Shown here piece by piece: positions 47,334 through 59,432 of a stretch of 64,000 bases of DNA. The position numbers and the translations under genes are program-made. This stretch comes from Takashimella koratensis (lineage: Eukaryota > Basidiomycota > Tremellomycetes > Trichosporonales > Tetragoniomycetaceae), in contig BCKT01000001.1 in assembly GCA_003116875.1 (NCBI GenBank), forward strand, positions 2,289,486-2,353,485. Reading direction: 5' to 3'. Numbering within the stretch: position 1 is the stretch's first letter; each line of letters starts with the position of its first letter. The notes below the pieces were generated by a model that worked only from the letters and a program-made list of their open reading frames with translations, made no database searches and had not been told where the DNA came from.

Positions 47334-47634
47334 CTCGGGCAGGGCGGGGGTTGTGGAGGTGAGGTTTGTGGTCGTGGTGGTAGTCCTCAGGAGGGTTGGA
47401 AGGGAGAGAACACCTAATGAGGAGGTCAAGGAGGTCAAAGGTGGAGGTCAACCAAGTCGGCGTAGATTAATTTCAAATTTCATATCATCATAATATGATG
47501 CACCACATGGGCCAGGTACTATATGTACATCCTCGACTCGATCGATCCACATCTCCACCTCTCTCTTCTCTCCTCTCTTCTCCTCTCCTCTCCTCTACTC
47601 TACTCTAACCTGATCACTATCACCCTTCAGCGCA
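47334..47634. promoter_or_regulatory. Divergent promoter, EFM7-like / CAF16
   Basis: 301 bp between divergent starts. A dense CT tract (about 47551-47608) precedes the CAF16 ATG. Nothing further is distinguished. Confidence 0.45.
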
Positions 47635-48886
47635 ATGGACGCCAGTGCCCAGCCCCCCCTCGCGCTCGACTGCCAAGACCTCGCCTATGCATTTGGCGAG
47701 GGCGACGAGAACGTGCTTAGCGGGGTCAACGTCCAGCTCGAGAAAGGGGACAGGTGTCTCCTCGTCGGCGCCAATGGCGGTAAGTCTGGAAGAACGATCA
47801 CCCACCTCATATCCACATACATATACACAGACAGCGATATAGATGGATATGAAACGAATACTGACTTGCATACCCGCCGTGTCTTTTGATTAGCTGGCAA
47901 GTCGACACTCCTGAGGATCCTCGCGGGCAAGAGACTCACAAAGACCAGGAACTGCCGGATCTTGGGTCAAGACGTCTTCATGAACCCTCCTGGTGTAAGT
48001 TGGATACTTTGGTTTCATCTACTAGAATCCAATCTCTTTCCCTATCCTCCCCTTCTTCCCATCGAATCCCCGCCTTCAGCCCTTTCTACTCGCTCGCTGA
48101 CGCTCGCTCCTTCGCTCACTCAGGGCGTCGTCTACCTCGGCACCGAGTGGTCCTCCAACCCCGTTGTCCGATCAGATATTGTCGTTTCCCACTTTCTCGA
48201 TTCCGTCGGTGGCTATCGTCACAAAGTCCGCCGAGACCGCCTCTTGTCTATCCTCGACGTAGACCTTGACTGGCATATGCACCAAATCTCGGACGGTGAA
48301 CGTCGTCGCGTCCAACTCTGTATGGGGCTCATGACAGAGTGGGACGTGTTGCTGCTCGATGAAGTAACAGTCGATTTGGACGTCCTGGTTAGGAAGGATT
48401 TGATTGATTTCCTCGTTAGCGAGTCGGAGACTCGTGGTGCGACGATCCTTTGTGAGTTGAGGTGGAGCTCGCGAATCTATTTGTTTTCCCGCCCACGAAC
48501 CAAACCACACGCTCCATGGCGACCAGCTGACACCATCTACCTGTTGACTCCTTGCCTTGTCATCCCTTTGCCCCGTTGTCTTATCCTCTCCACCCTCTCA
48601 CCTCTTAAACGCAGACGCCACGCACATCTTCGATGGCCTGTCGACCTTCCCGACCAAGATCTGCCACATCCAGCTCGGGACGACCCCCAAGCCCATGTTG
48701 ACCTGGTCGACCGCTGACCACGGCGAGCGCGGGACCGCCGACCTGTTCCAGCTGGCCCTCAACTGGCTGCGCGAGGACCGAGACCTCCGCCGCGTCAAGG
48801 AAAAAGCCAAAGGTCGCGTCCGTGGACCTAGGGAAGAGACCAAAGACGCAAAGACCTTTTTCGAAAAGTACGACTACGCCCATTGA
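47635..48886 (+). CDS. CAF16: CCR4-associated ABC ATPase CAF16
   Basis: Soluble single-domain ABC protein, not a transporter; the yeast relative associates with CCR4-NOT and mediator-linked factors. 281 aa. Exons: 47635-47779, 47894-47994, 48124-48451, 48615-48886. The Walker A motif VGANGA-GKSTLLRIL is cut by intron 1. The signature is QISDGERRRVQLCMGLM (an ISDGE variant of LSGGQ). Walker B is WDVLLLDEVTVDLDVL. The switch His is in ILYATHIFDG. No membrane segments. All of these fit CAF16, whose family also has the DE-VTVDLD form. It is convergent with ureF. Confidence 0.93.
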
Positions 48887-49141
48887 GCTCGATGCTCCCC
48901 ATGGACGTTTTCTCTGTTCTCAACAAATAGACGACGAAAGATGGATATCCTTGACGTACCCCTTCGTCGAAACCAGATCTTCAACTGTAATCTGTAGCAA
49001 ATATTTCAAGATAACTGTTATCATCATCGCATCAACTGCATACCGAGGTCTTCATCATGGCCTACGGTGGACTCGAATTGATTGTAAACCTATAAAAAGT
49101 ACATACACATATGCATCTTTACACCTTTGTCTTGAATGTGG
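48887..49141. other. Intergenic region between convergent genes
   Basis: 255 bp holding the CAF16 and ureF 3' UTRs. It is AT-richer than its surroundings. Nothing coding is seen. Confidence 0.5.
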
Positions 49142-50285
49142 CTATGAGTTGAATATCCGTGAATGTTGCATGTCGTGTCGCGCGGCGAGAATTTCGCCAA
49201 GAGGCCAGGTCGTCGCGGGTCCCGTCTCTGCTTCGTCTGCCCAATCCCACTCAGAGTCTATTGCCTTGGGGCTTGGTATTGGCCATTCGGCGGCGTCAAT
49301 CTTCGACGACGACAACGCACAGAGCCTGTCGATGATCTCGCGCATAGGGTGGGAGAGCAGCTGCGTGCTGAGGTATGGCCCGATGAGGTTGAGACGCACC
49401 GCCGCAGAGAGCAGTGACCGCGCGTGCGTAAAGAGGTACAGATGCCGCGCAGTGTCTAAGTCAAGTATTAGTCAGGCCCTTATCTTAAATACGCCTCAAG
49501 AACACTCTCGTATGTTCTGCGAGCCAACAACTCCACTCACCGAGATCAAGACCCAGGGCACCTGTCATTACACCCCAACACACCGCCAAATGCCCCGGAC
49601 ACGTCCCCTTCCTGATCAATCGCTTATACTCGTTCACAATCGCTGTCGCCAACGCCTCGCTCTCGGTCGCGCCCGTTTCGAATCCCGGTGGCCGGGAGAA
49701 CCCGCGCGCGTGCAGGGTGAGCAACGCGATACCTTGAGCCCGACTAGCCCGGCGCGCGACGTGAGAGAGGAGGGTAGACTCGTGTTGGTTGTCGAGAGCG
49801 ACGATGCGAGTCACCGTCTCGTCGATAGATAGTGGGGGTGGGTGTGACAGAGAAGAGGAAGAAGGGGAAGGAGGGTAGACTGTGGCATTGACCAGTCGCC
49901 ACGAATGATCAAGATACCACCCGGTCGTTGCGTGATAATTTGTAATCTCGGCATCTGCAAAACTCATCAACGAACGAGCCATAGCCGAGGGCCCAAGAGC
50001 CGGTGCTGAGCTTGGACCGGCAGCTGGCGGTAGGTTGGACCTGGGTCTGGGATTGGGATGTTGAAAAAGGGTGTAGGGAGTCGTATGGGAGTGAAGGGCC
50101 GGGGATCGAAGGAAGCCGTGTTTCGCGAATGACTCGAGGCCCGAGGAGGCGACAAATCCGCCCGTGGGTAGGTTGGAGTCGAGTAGGACGTATAGGAGGT
50201 GGGTATGGGTATGGGCCGGGTCCGGGTGCGGGGAGGGAGACCCTATGATGACCGAGGGTGACGTGGAGACTTGTGGCTGAGTCAT
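49142..50285 (-). CDS. ureF: Urease accessory protein UreF
   Basis: Assists UreD/UreG in delivering nickel to the urease active site; cytosolic, 352 aa. Exons on the minus strand: 50285-49541 and 49455-49142. Motifs: LLYVLLDSNLPTGGFVASSG, LESFAKHGFL, MARSLMSFADAEI, DNQHESTLLSHVARRASRAQ, GHLAVCWGVMTGALGLDL, then FTHARSLLSAAVRLNLIGPY. Fungal UreF proteins often carry an insertion like the Pro-rich one after HGFL. An in-frame ATG at 50531 would add 82 Pro/His-rich residues; the shorter start was chosen because family homology begins just after it. The presence of this gene implies a functional urease elsewhere in the genome. Confidence 0.93.
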
Positions 50286-50917
50286 CCGGTGTTGTTGGGG
50301 GTGGGGGTGGATAGCGGTGAGGAGGTTGCTGATAGCGAGCAAGGGATCGGTCGGTCGAATGGGTGCCTTAGATTGTCCGAGAGGAGTCACGTGATGGGTG
50401 AGGGTTTGGGGATATGTACGGAGATGGGCGGCGTATTTCGGTCTACCTGTCCCTGTCCTTACCTGCCGCCTGGAACGATGGGGCAATGGGGAGTGGGGAT
50501 ATGTATCTGGATTTGGTTCCGTGTGTCCCATCTGCTGGGGTGGAGGTGGCCACGAGGGGAGGAGATTTCATCCCCAACCGCACGCACAGTCTAGTACAAG
50601 TTGACCACTACCATCCATCCATTCATCCATCCATCCATCCACCCCACCTCCCACCTCCCTCCCCCTCACAGCATCGGCGACACAGACACCCACCTCTACC
50701 TTCGTCGACCAGCTCTCTCTCCTTCGTCCGCCATCATCACACCCCCCCTCTCACCCCTTCCTCACACACCACCTCCCACCATCGAGCAATCCCTAGTCGC
50801 CCGCTAGCCTCTGCTCCCTGCCCCCTGCTCCCGGCTCCCGGCTCTTGGCTCTTCACTCAACCACCTTCCATTCCCACCGGCCAGGGCTGCCACCTTACCC
50901 CCTTCCCTTCACACACC
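50286..50917. promoter_or_regulatory. Divergent promoter region, ureF / FAS1
   Basis: 632 bp. A cacgtg-like element in gtcacgtgatgg (about 50388-50399) and a CATC repeat (about 50608-50642) are seen, followed by a CT-rich leader (50650-50880) before the FAS1 ATG. The E-box resembles the one upstream of FAS2. Confidence 0.45.
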
Positions 50918-53900
50918 ATGGCCTCCCTCTTCTCGGGCCCGCCGCCCACACGTCCCCTCGTCGTTCACTCCACCACCACCCGCGTACACATCCTCGTCCC
51001 GGCCTCCCCTCTCTCCGCATGGGTCACCTCCGAAGTCCTCGCTCAAGAGTTCCACGACTCGCGTCTCGGCGAAGACGACCAAGCTGTCTCACCTCCTACC
51101 GAGGACGCAGATGACGAGACCGCGGCCGCCGACGCACAGGCCGCAGCGACTAACGCTCAGATCAAGCTCCTCGCTCGATTCCTCTCCTTTGCAGCAGACA
51201 AGGTCTCGGCTGCCGGCAGCGAAGAGCTCGCTCAGGTTCTCCTCGCAGCGTACAATCGCTTCAACGAACTCTTCCTCTCCACCGTCAACATCCACACCCT
51301 TGTTCAGGCGTTTGAGCCAGAGCCGCGCGCAGAGATCCTCACCGCCTACTTCAAGGCATTCACCATCGCCCGCAAAGCCCTTGGCGACAACCAGGTCAAG
51401 ATCGCCCACCCTTCCGCCCTTCTCGAAGCCGCCAAGAGCGGTTCGGCAGAGCTCTACGGTCTCTTCGGTGGCCAGGGTGTCAACGAGGTGAGTCCTACTC
51501 TTTTCCACTTGCAATGCTAATCCTAAGTACTACTTCAACGAGCTCCAATCGCTCTTCGACGTCTACAACCCCTTTGCCGAGCCCCTCCTCGTCGAGCTCT
51601 CTGCCGCCCTCGAGCCACTCGCGACCAAGGCCCAGGCCGATGGTTTCAACTACTACAGCGAGGGCCTTGACCTCATCGCGTGGTTGAAGCGCGAGTCGCC
51701 CCGCCCGACCGTCGACTACCTCGCCTCCATCCCCCTCTCGCTCCCGCTCATCGGTGTCACCCAGCTCGTTCAGTACGTCGTCACTTGCCGAGTCACCGAC
51801 CTCACCCCGAGTGAGATGCGCTCGCTCTTCAAGGGCGCTACCGGCCACTCCCAAGGTGTTGTCTCTGCCGTCGCCGTCGCCGCCTCGGGTTCGTGGGAGG
51901 AGCTCAACCGCAACATTGTCAAAGCCGTCAAGCTCCTCTTCTTCATCGGTCTCCGTGGTCAGGAGGCTTTCCCCCTCCTCTCTATCGAGCCCCACATCAC
52001 CGCCGACGCTATTGAGAACAACGAAGGTGTCCCCTCCCCAATGCTTTCCGTCAACGGCCTCACCTTGCAGGCTCTTGAGGGCCACATCAAGAAGGTTAAC
52101 GCCCACCTGCCACAAAACTCCCAGGTCGGCGTCTCCCTCCACAACGGCTCGCGATCCTTCGTCGTCACTGGCCCGGCCAAAGCTCTCTACGGCCTCGCGA
52201 CCGCTCTCCGCAAGGTCATGGCTCCTCCGGGTCTCGACCAGAGCAAGACTCCTTACTCCAAGCGCAAGGCCGTCTTCAACATGCGCTTCTTGCCCGTCAA
52301 CGTGCCTTACCACAGCGTCTACCTCTCCGGTGCGACCGCCAAGCTCGTCGAGAACGACATCACCGAGGACCTCTGGACTCCCAGCGACCTTGCCATTGCC
52401 GTCAACAACACCGAGGATGGTGAGTTTTGATTTCAGTTCCATGCTAATCACTCAGGCTCTGACCTTCGCGAGCTCAAGACCTCGCTCACCGCCTCGCTCT
52501 GCGACCAGATCTTCATCAAGCCTATCCACTGGGCCAAAGCCTGTGACTTCCCAGCGACCGCTACCCACGCCGTCGACTTTGGACCGGGTGGCACCAGCGG
52601 TGTCGGATTTCTAACTGCTCGTGTCACCGAGGGCCGTGGTGTCCGCGTCGTCGTTGTCGGCGAGAAGGGCAAGGCCGCTGCCGAAATTTACGACTCGACC
52701 AAGATTCGCCGAGAGCCAGTCTGGGTCAAGGAGTGCAGCCCCAAGCTCGTCAAGACCCTCGACGGCAAAATTCACATCGACACGCCATTCTCTCGATTGC
52801 TTGGCAAGCCCCCTATCATGGTCGCCGGTATGACGCCATCTACCGTTGGATCGAGCCTCGTGTCCGCCACCCTCAATGCTGGGTACCATATCGAGTTGGC
52901 CGGTGGTGGTCACTACAACCCCAAGGCTCTCCGCGCCAAGGTTGCCGAGATCCAGAAGCTTGTCAAGCCAGGAGTCGGTATCACCCTCAACGCTCTTTAC
53001 ATCAACCAGCGTCAGTTCAGCTTCCAGTTCCCCCTCTGGCAGGAGATGCGCCGCGAGGGCCTCCCTATCGAGGGCTTCTGTGTCGCTGCGGGAATCCCCA
53101 GCTCTGAGAAGGCTACCGAGATCATCTCGGGCCTCAAGGCGGCTGGTATCAAGCACGTCGCGTTCAAGCCCGGATCCGTCGAGGGTATCAGGCAAGTCGT
53201 CAACATCGCTGCCGCCAACCCCGACTTCCCGATCATCCTCCAGTGGACCGGTGGTCGTGCCGGTGGTCACCACTCGTGCGAGGACGTCCACCAGCCGATC
53301 ATCGCCACCTACGGCTCTATCCGCCAGCACCGCAACATTTCGCTCATCGCGGGTTCCGGCTTTGGCGGCGCCGAGGATGTCTGGCCATAGTGAGTAACAG
53401 TTTTGGTGTCGACTGAGCTCTCGCTAACCCCTCACAGCCTCAGCGGTGACTGGTCTGTCAAGCAGTTCGGTCTCCAGCCGATGCCCTTCGACGGTGTCCT
53501 TTACGCCAGTCGCGTTATGGTCGCCAAGGAGGCCGACACCAGCGCCTCGGTCAAGAAGCTCATTGTCGACGCGCCCGGTGTCGACGATGCCGACTGGGAA
53601 GGCACTTACGACAAGCCGACCGGTGGTATCCTCACCGTCCGCTCCGAGCTCGGCGAGCCGATTCACAAGATCGCCACACGTGGTGTCAAGCTCTGGCGCG
53701 AGTTCGATGACACCGTCTTCGCTCTCGCTCGTGACAAGCGTGGCCCATGGCTCGAGGCGAAGAAGGACTACGTCATTGACCGCCTCAACAAGGACTTCAA
53801 CAAGCCCTGGTTCGGCGCCAAAGCTGACGGCACCGTCGTCTCTGACATCGGTCAGATGACCTACGAGGAAATCACCCGCCGCATGGTGCGTCTCATGTAC

Positions 53901-56900
53901 GTCGCCAAGCAGGACCGATGGGTCGATGTCTCGCTCCGCAACCTCACTGGTGACTGGCTCCGTCGTGTCGAGGAGCGTTTCGCTGGGGTCGATGGTATCC
54001 GCACCAAAGAGTCCCTCGTCCAGTCCTTCTCCGTCCTCGACCGACCAGACGAGCCAATCAACGAGTTCTTCAACGCTTACCCGCGCGCCAAGACTCAACT
54101 CGTCGCTGCCGAGGACAAGGCCTACCTCCTCAACATCACCCAGCGACCGGGCCAGAAGCCCGTCCCCTTCATCCCTGTCCTCGACAACAACTTTGAGGTC
54201 TGGTTCAAGAAGGACTCGCTCTGGGCTGCTGAAGATATCGAGGCCGTTTTCGACCAGGACCCTCAGCGTGTCTGTATCCTCCAGGGCCCAATCGCCGTCA
54301 AGCACTCCAAGGTCGCGGACGAACCGATTGCCGACATTCTCGGCAACATTGAGGGTCTTCTCGTCAAGCGGATCCTTGAACGATACTACGACAACGACGA
54401 GTCCAAGGTCCCCAGCATTGACTACATTGGCGCCAAGCCCGGCTCGCCCAAGTCGAGCGTCACTGCCGAGACCGTTAGCGGTGAAACTCGCACCCTCAAG
54501 CTTGGCAAGGCTTTGCCGGCTATCGACGACTGGCTCGACACCATTGCAGGCCCCAACGTCAGCTGGCTCCGTGCCCTTCTCACCTCGGTCAACGTCATCC
54601 AGGGTACTAGCTACATCAGCAACCCCTTCCGTCGTCTCTTCACGCCCCGCGCCAACCAGACGATCGAGATCAAGCCCCAGTCGGTCAGCGTCTACGGCGG
54701 TGCCCGATCTTCCGGTCCTCACCCAGACGACTTCAAGGCCCTCGAGATCACCTATGACGCTTCGTCGCGCAAGATCTCTCTCGTCTTGTTCGAGGAGCGC
54801 CGAGGTGTCTCTGTCCCGCTCTACTTTAGCTTCCTTTACAAGCCTGAGCAGGGCTACGCTCCGATCCACGAGGTCGTTGACGGCCGCAACAAGGCGATCA
54901 AGGACTTTTACTGGCGTCTGTGGTTCGGCGACAACGAGAAGTTGCCCGAGATCCCGATCGATGCGACCTTTACCGCCAGCGAGACGACCGTTGACGCCAC
55001 CACGATCCAGCGTTTCTGCGATGTCGTCGGCAACCAAGGCGAGAGCTTCAAGCTTGCTCGCAACGAGAAGGTCCAGGCGCCCATGGACTACGCGATCGTC
55101 CTTGGATGGCAGTCGATCATGAAGACCATCTTCCCCTCGGCGATCGACGGAGATCTCGTCAACCTCGTCCACCTGTCCAACGGCTTCCGCATGATGGACG
55201 GCGTTGCCCCTCTCCGCGCTGGCGAGGTCTGCACCACCGAGGCCCGCGTCTCTTCGGTCATCAACAGCGACAGCGGCAAGACGGTCAAGGTCAAGGGTTA
55301 CGTCCTCCGCCAGGGCGAGCCCGTTATCGAGGTCACCTCAGCCTTCCTCTACCGAGGCCGCTTCACTGACTACGAGAACACCTTCGACACGGTCGACGAG
55401 CCCGACTACGTCGTCAGCCTTGACAAGTCGACATCGGTCGGTGTCCTCCAGTCCAAGACTTGGTTCGAGTGGGACGATGACTCGGTCCCTCTCGATGTCG
55501 GATCCAAGCTCACTTTCAAGGTCAAGTCGGAGCTCCGATACAAGGACAAGAGCACATTCTCTTCGGTCAAGGTTACCGGTGCCGCCTTCGTTCGTAGCAG
55601 CACCAAGCAGCTTGTTCAGGTCGCTACCGTCGACTACGAGGCCCACAACTCGTTTGGTAACCCGGTTGTCGAGTACCTCAAGCGTCAGGGCCAAGCTGTC
55701 GGCCTCCCCGTCCCTCTCGAGAGCGGCGGCTACGCCCTCATCACCGACGCTTCCACTGCGACTTACAAGACCCCCGCGACCAACGAGCCCTACTCCAAGA
55801 TCTCGGGTGACTTTAACCCGATCCACATCAACCCCTACTTCTCCGACTTTGCCTCGCTGCCGGGGACGATCACTCACGGTATGTGGACCAGCGCGGCGAC
55901 TCGTAAGTACGTCGAGTCGGTCGCTGCGGACAACCACCCGGAGCGCGTCGTCGCGTATGAGGTCGGCTTTGTCGGCATGGTCTTGCCCGGCGATGACCTC
56001 ACCGTCAAGCTCACCCACGTCGCCATGCGCGACGGCAAGAAGGTCGTCAAGGTCGAGGCCGTTAACCAGAACGGGACCAAGGTCATCGATGGCCAAGCCG
56101 AAGTCCTCCAGCCGCCCACGACCTACGTCTTCACCGGTCAGGGTTCACAGGAGCAAGGAATGGGTATGGAGCTGTACAACGCTTCCCCCGTCGCTCGTGC
56201 TGTCTGGGACGCCGCCGACGCCCACTTGACCACCGTCTACGGTTTCTCCATCGTCGACATTGTCAAGAACAACCCCAAGGAGATTACGATCCACTTTGGT
56301 GGTATCAAGGGTCAAGCGATTCGTCAGCGTTACATGGACCTCACCTACGACACGATTGACAAGAACGGCGAGATCAAGACGCTCCCCTTGTTCAGCGACA
56401 TTGACCTCTACACGACCAGCTACACCTTCTCCCACCCGCAAGGTCTTCTGTTCGCGACCCAGTACACCCAGATCGCGCTCGTCGTTACCGAGAAGGCAGC
56501 GTTCGACGACATGAAGGCGAAGGGTCTGATCGACCACAACGCTTCGTTCGCCGGTCACTCGCTCGGAGAGTACTCTGCGCTCGCTGCGATCGCCGATGTC
56601 CTTCCGATCTCGAGCCTCGCCGATGTCGTTTTCTTCCGTGGTATCACCATGCAGCGTGCCGTCCAACGCGACGCCGAGGGCAAGTCTCAGTACGCGATGA
56701 TGGCCGTCAACCCATCTCGAGTTGGCAAGTCGTTCAGCGAGCCCGCACTCCGCGAGATTGTCGACCAAGTCAGCAAGCAAAAGGATATTTTGCTTCAGAT
56801 CGTCAACCTCAACGTCGCCGACCAGCAATACGTCTGTGCCGGTGAACTTCGTGCTTTGGCCACGCTCACCAACGTCCTCAACATGCTCAAGCACCAGAAA

Positions 56901-58781
56901 ATTGATCTCGAGAAGTTGTCCAAGATCATGTCGGTCGACGAGCTCAAGGAGAAGTTGGCCGAGATCATCGAAGGATGCTGGGAGATGATGAACGAAAAGA
57001 TGGCCAAGGATGGGAACCAGGTTATCCTCGAGCGAGGGTACGCTACCATCCCCTTGCCAGGTATCGACGTCCCCTTCCACTCGCGTTACCTCTGGCCAGG
57101 AGTGTTGTCGTTCCGAAACTACCTTATCAAGAAGATCGACCCACTCCAGCTCAACCCGGACCGCTTGATCGGCAAGTACATCCCCAACTTGATGTGAGTG
57201 CACCTTCTCCAAGTTATTATCTCAACATGAGTTATTTACTGACTTCTACCCAGCGCCGTGCCGTTCGAGGTCAGCAAGTCGTACGTTCAGCGCATCTTCG
57301 ACGAGACCAACTCGCCTCGCATGGAGTCTATCCTCAAGGCGTGGGAGAAGGAGTCTTGGGACTCGCCCGCTCAGCGCCAGCGACTCGCGTACAACATCCT
57401 CACCGAGTGTCTCGCGTACCAGTTCGCTTCTCCCGTTCGTTGGATCGAGACCCAGGACGTCCTCTTCACCCAGAGCAAGTTTGAGCGATTCATCGAGGTC
57501 GGTCCCAGCCCGGTTCTCACGGGTATGGCGTCAAGGACGCTCAAGGCCAAGTACGAGGCCCAGGACGGCGCGCAGTCGATCAAGCGCGCAATTTTGTGCC
57601 ACGCCAAGCAGCAGAAAGAGGTCTACTACGCCTTCGAGGACGCTGCCGAGGAGGAGGCTGCCCCGGCCCCGGCTGCTGCTGCTTCGGCTGCGGCACCTGT
57701 CGCTGCGCCCGTCGCTGTCGCCGCCCCTGTCGCAGCCGCTGCTGGTCCCGCGGCCGCTGCGGTCGACGACGTCCCGCCCAAGGCCGTCGACACCGTCCGT
57801 GTCATCGTCGCGCAGAAGCTCAAGAAGCAGGCGAGCGAGATCCCTCTCAGCAAGTCCCTCAAGGAGCTCTCGGGCGGCAAGTCGACCCTTCAAAATGAGA
57901 TCCTCGGTGACCTACAGGTCGAGTTCGCGTCTGCCCCGGAGAAGGGCGAAGACCTCCCGCTCGACGAGCTTGGTGCTGCGCTCAGCGTCGGGTACAGCGC
58001 GCTCGGCAAGCACGCCATGGCGCTCACCAACCGAATGGTCGCTTCCAAGTTCCCCGGTGGCTTCAACATTTCCGCCGCCCGTGCTCACCTCAACAAGCAG
58101 TGGGGTCTCGGCCCGCTCCGATCCGACTCGGCACTCTTCTTCGGTATCCTCAACGAGCCCGCAAAGCGTCTGGGTTCCGAGCCCGAGGCCAAGGCGTTCC
58201 TCGACACGGTCGCGCAGGGCTACGCTAGCTACAGCGGTATCTCGCTCTCGGCCGGTGGTAGTGGCGGTGGTGGTGGCGGTGGCGGCGGTGGTGGCGCCGT
58301 CATGAACTCGGAGGAGTTTGACAAGTTTGTTGTCAAGCAGGACGAGCAGGCGTTGCGCGAGATCGAGCTGCTGTCGAGGTACCTCGGTGTCGACCCGCGT
58401 GCTGGTGACAAGAAGGCCGAGCTCGAGAAGGTGAGTCGTGGTCCATGATTAAATAACACCAAGTTTGCTAACAAGATTGTTTCAGGCCAATGTCGAAGAG
58501 CTCCAGGCCAAGCTTGACGCGATCAAGCTCGAGCACGGTGACATGTACATTGACGGTATCTCTCCCGTCTTCTCTGCTCTCAAAGCGAGGACTTTTGACT
58601 CGAGCTGGAACTGGGCACGACAGTCGTCTATTCAGCTCTGGTTCGATATTATCCACGGCAAGCTTGACCCGAGCACCATCTTCAACGACGAGCCGTGAGT
58701 TTCTGCTTTGCTAGAATCACTGGAACATGGTGGAAATAGAAGCTGATAATTGTGCTCAGGCGGTACCGTCCGACCGCGTAG
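50918..58781 (+). CDS. FAS1: Fatty acid synthase, long 'beta' chain: AT-ER-DH-MPT-ACP
   Basis: Cytosolic subunit of fungal type I FAS; 2519 aa against about 2050 in the canonical beta chain. Exons: 50918-51487, 51528-52419, 52456-53389, 53438-57193, 57254-58430, 58486-58694, 58760-58781. Domains: acetyltransferase with GHSQG (Ser298); FMN enoyl reductase with GGRAGGHHSCED (about 753); MaoC-type dehydratase with GDFNPIHINPYF (about 1589); malonyl/palmitoyl transferase with GHSLGEYSAL (Ser about 1840). The MPT continues without a break into YQFASPVRWIETQDV and GPSPVLTGMA, which open the alpha chain in baker's yeast. An Ala/Pro linker (about 2145-2190) and the ACP with GGKSTLQNEILGDL (pantetheine Ser2261) follow. 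A Gly-rich hinge, EIELLSRYLGVDPRAGDKKA and TFDSSWNWARQSSIQLWFDI come next, then the chain ends at DEPRYRPTA. The last exon has only 22 nt. Confidence 0.97.
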
Positions 58782-59432
58782 ATGGGGTCTTTGCCTAGGA
58801 CACACTCGCAGCTCATTTGTTTCATACACAATATAGATTGATACGGGTACTTTCTCGATCTCCTTGCTCTCTCTTTTTCTTTCCAATTTTGACCTTTGAC
58901 TTTTTCTCCTGCTTGTTCGCATAGCTTGATCGATCTTTGGTTCTGCTTTCCTTGAGATATATACAATACATTATACCTGGTTTTCTTTCTTTCTCTTCCC
59001 TTTTCTCTTTCCCTCCTTCTCTCCTTTTCTCGTTTTCTCGTTTCTCTCCAGTTCTCGCTACGATTCGTAAAGTGAAGAGTGAGAAGAAGCAAAGACTGGT
59101 GATATGCATTCCAGAGTCTACAAAATGAGTCGTGGAGTGGGGTTTGCAAATCCTCTCTGCACACTCTGTTTCCTTCCCCCCCGCCTGGTTCATTAGAGTT
59201 TCAGGGCGGACAGGGCGGAGGCAGTCCAGTCCCTGTCCACCACTTTTTGTTCTAATCCCCCCAGTGGTTGCTAATTACCCCTTTGTTTCCGATTTCCTAA
59301 TCTTCCTAATCTTCCTAATGACGGAGATTAGTCCGGATCAGGGGATCAGCCACTCTCTCCCGGGTCCCTTTCAACCGTCCTTCAACTGCATCTTTACATT
59401 TCTCTCCCCTCCTCCTCACCGAAACCCATGTC
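58782..59432. other. Intergenic region, FAS1 to sirtuin
   Basis: 651 bp with a CT-rich block (about 58860-59050; likely FAS1 3' UTR) and a second CT-rich leader before the sirtuin. No gene is supported. Confidence 0.5.

Noticed and set aside
53424..55172. Long antisense open frame (582 codons) opposite FAS1
   Set aside because: It is a codon-bias mirror of FAS1: GC-ending third positions keep the reverse frame open. No start context, introns or domain.
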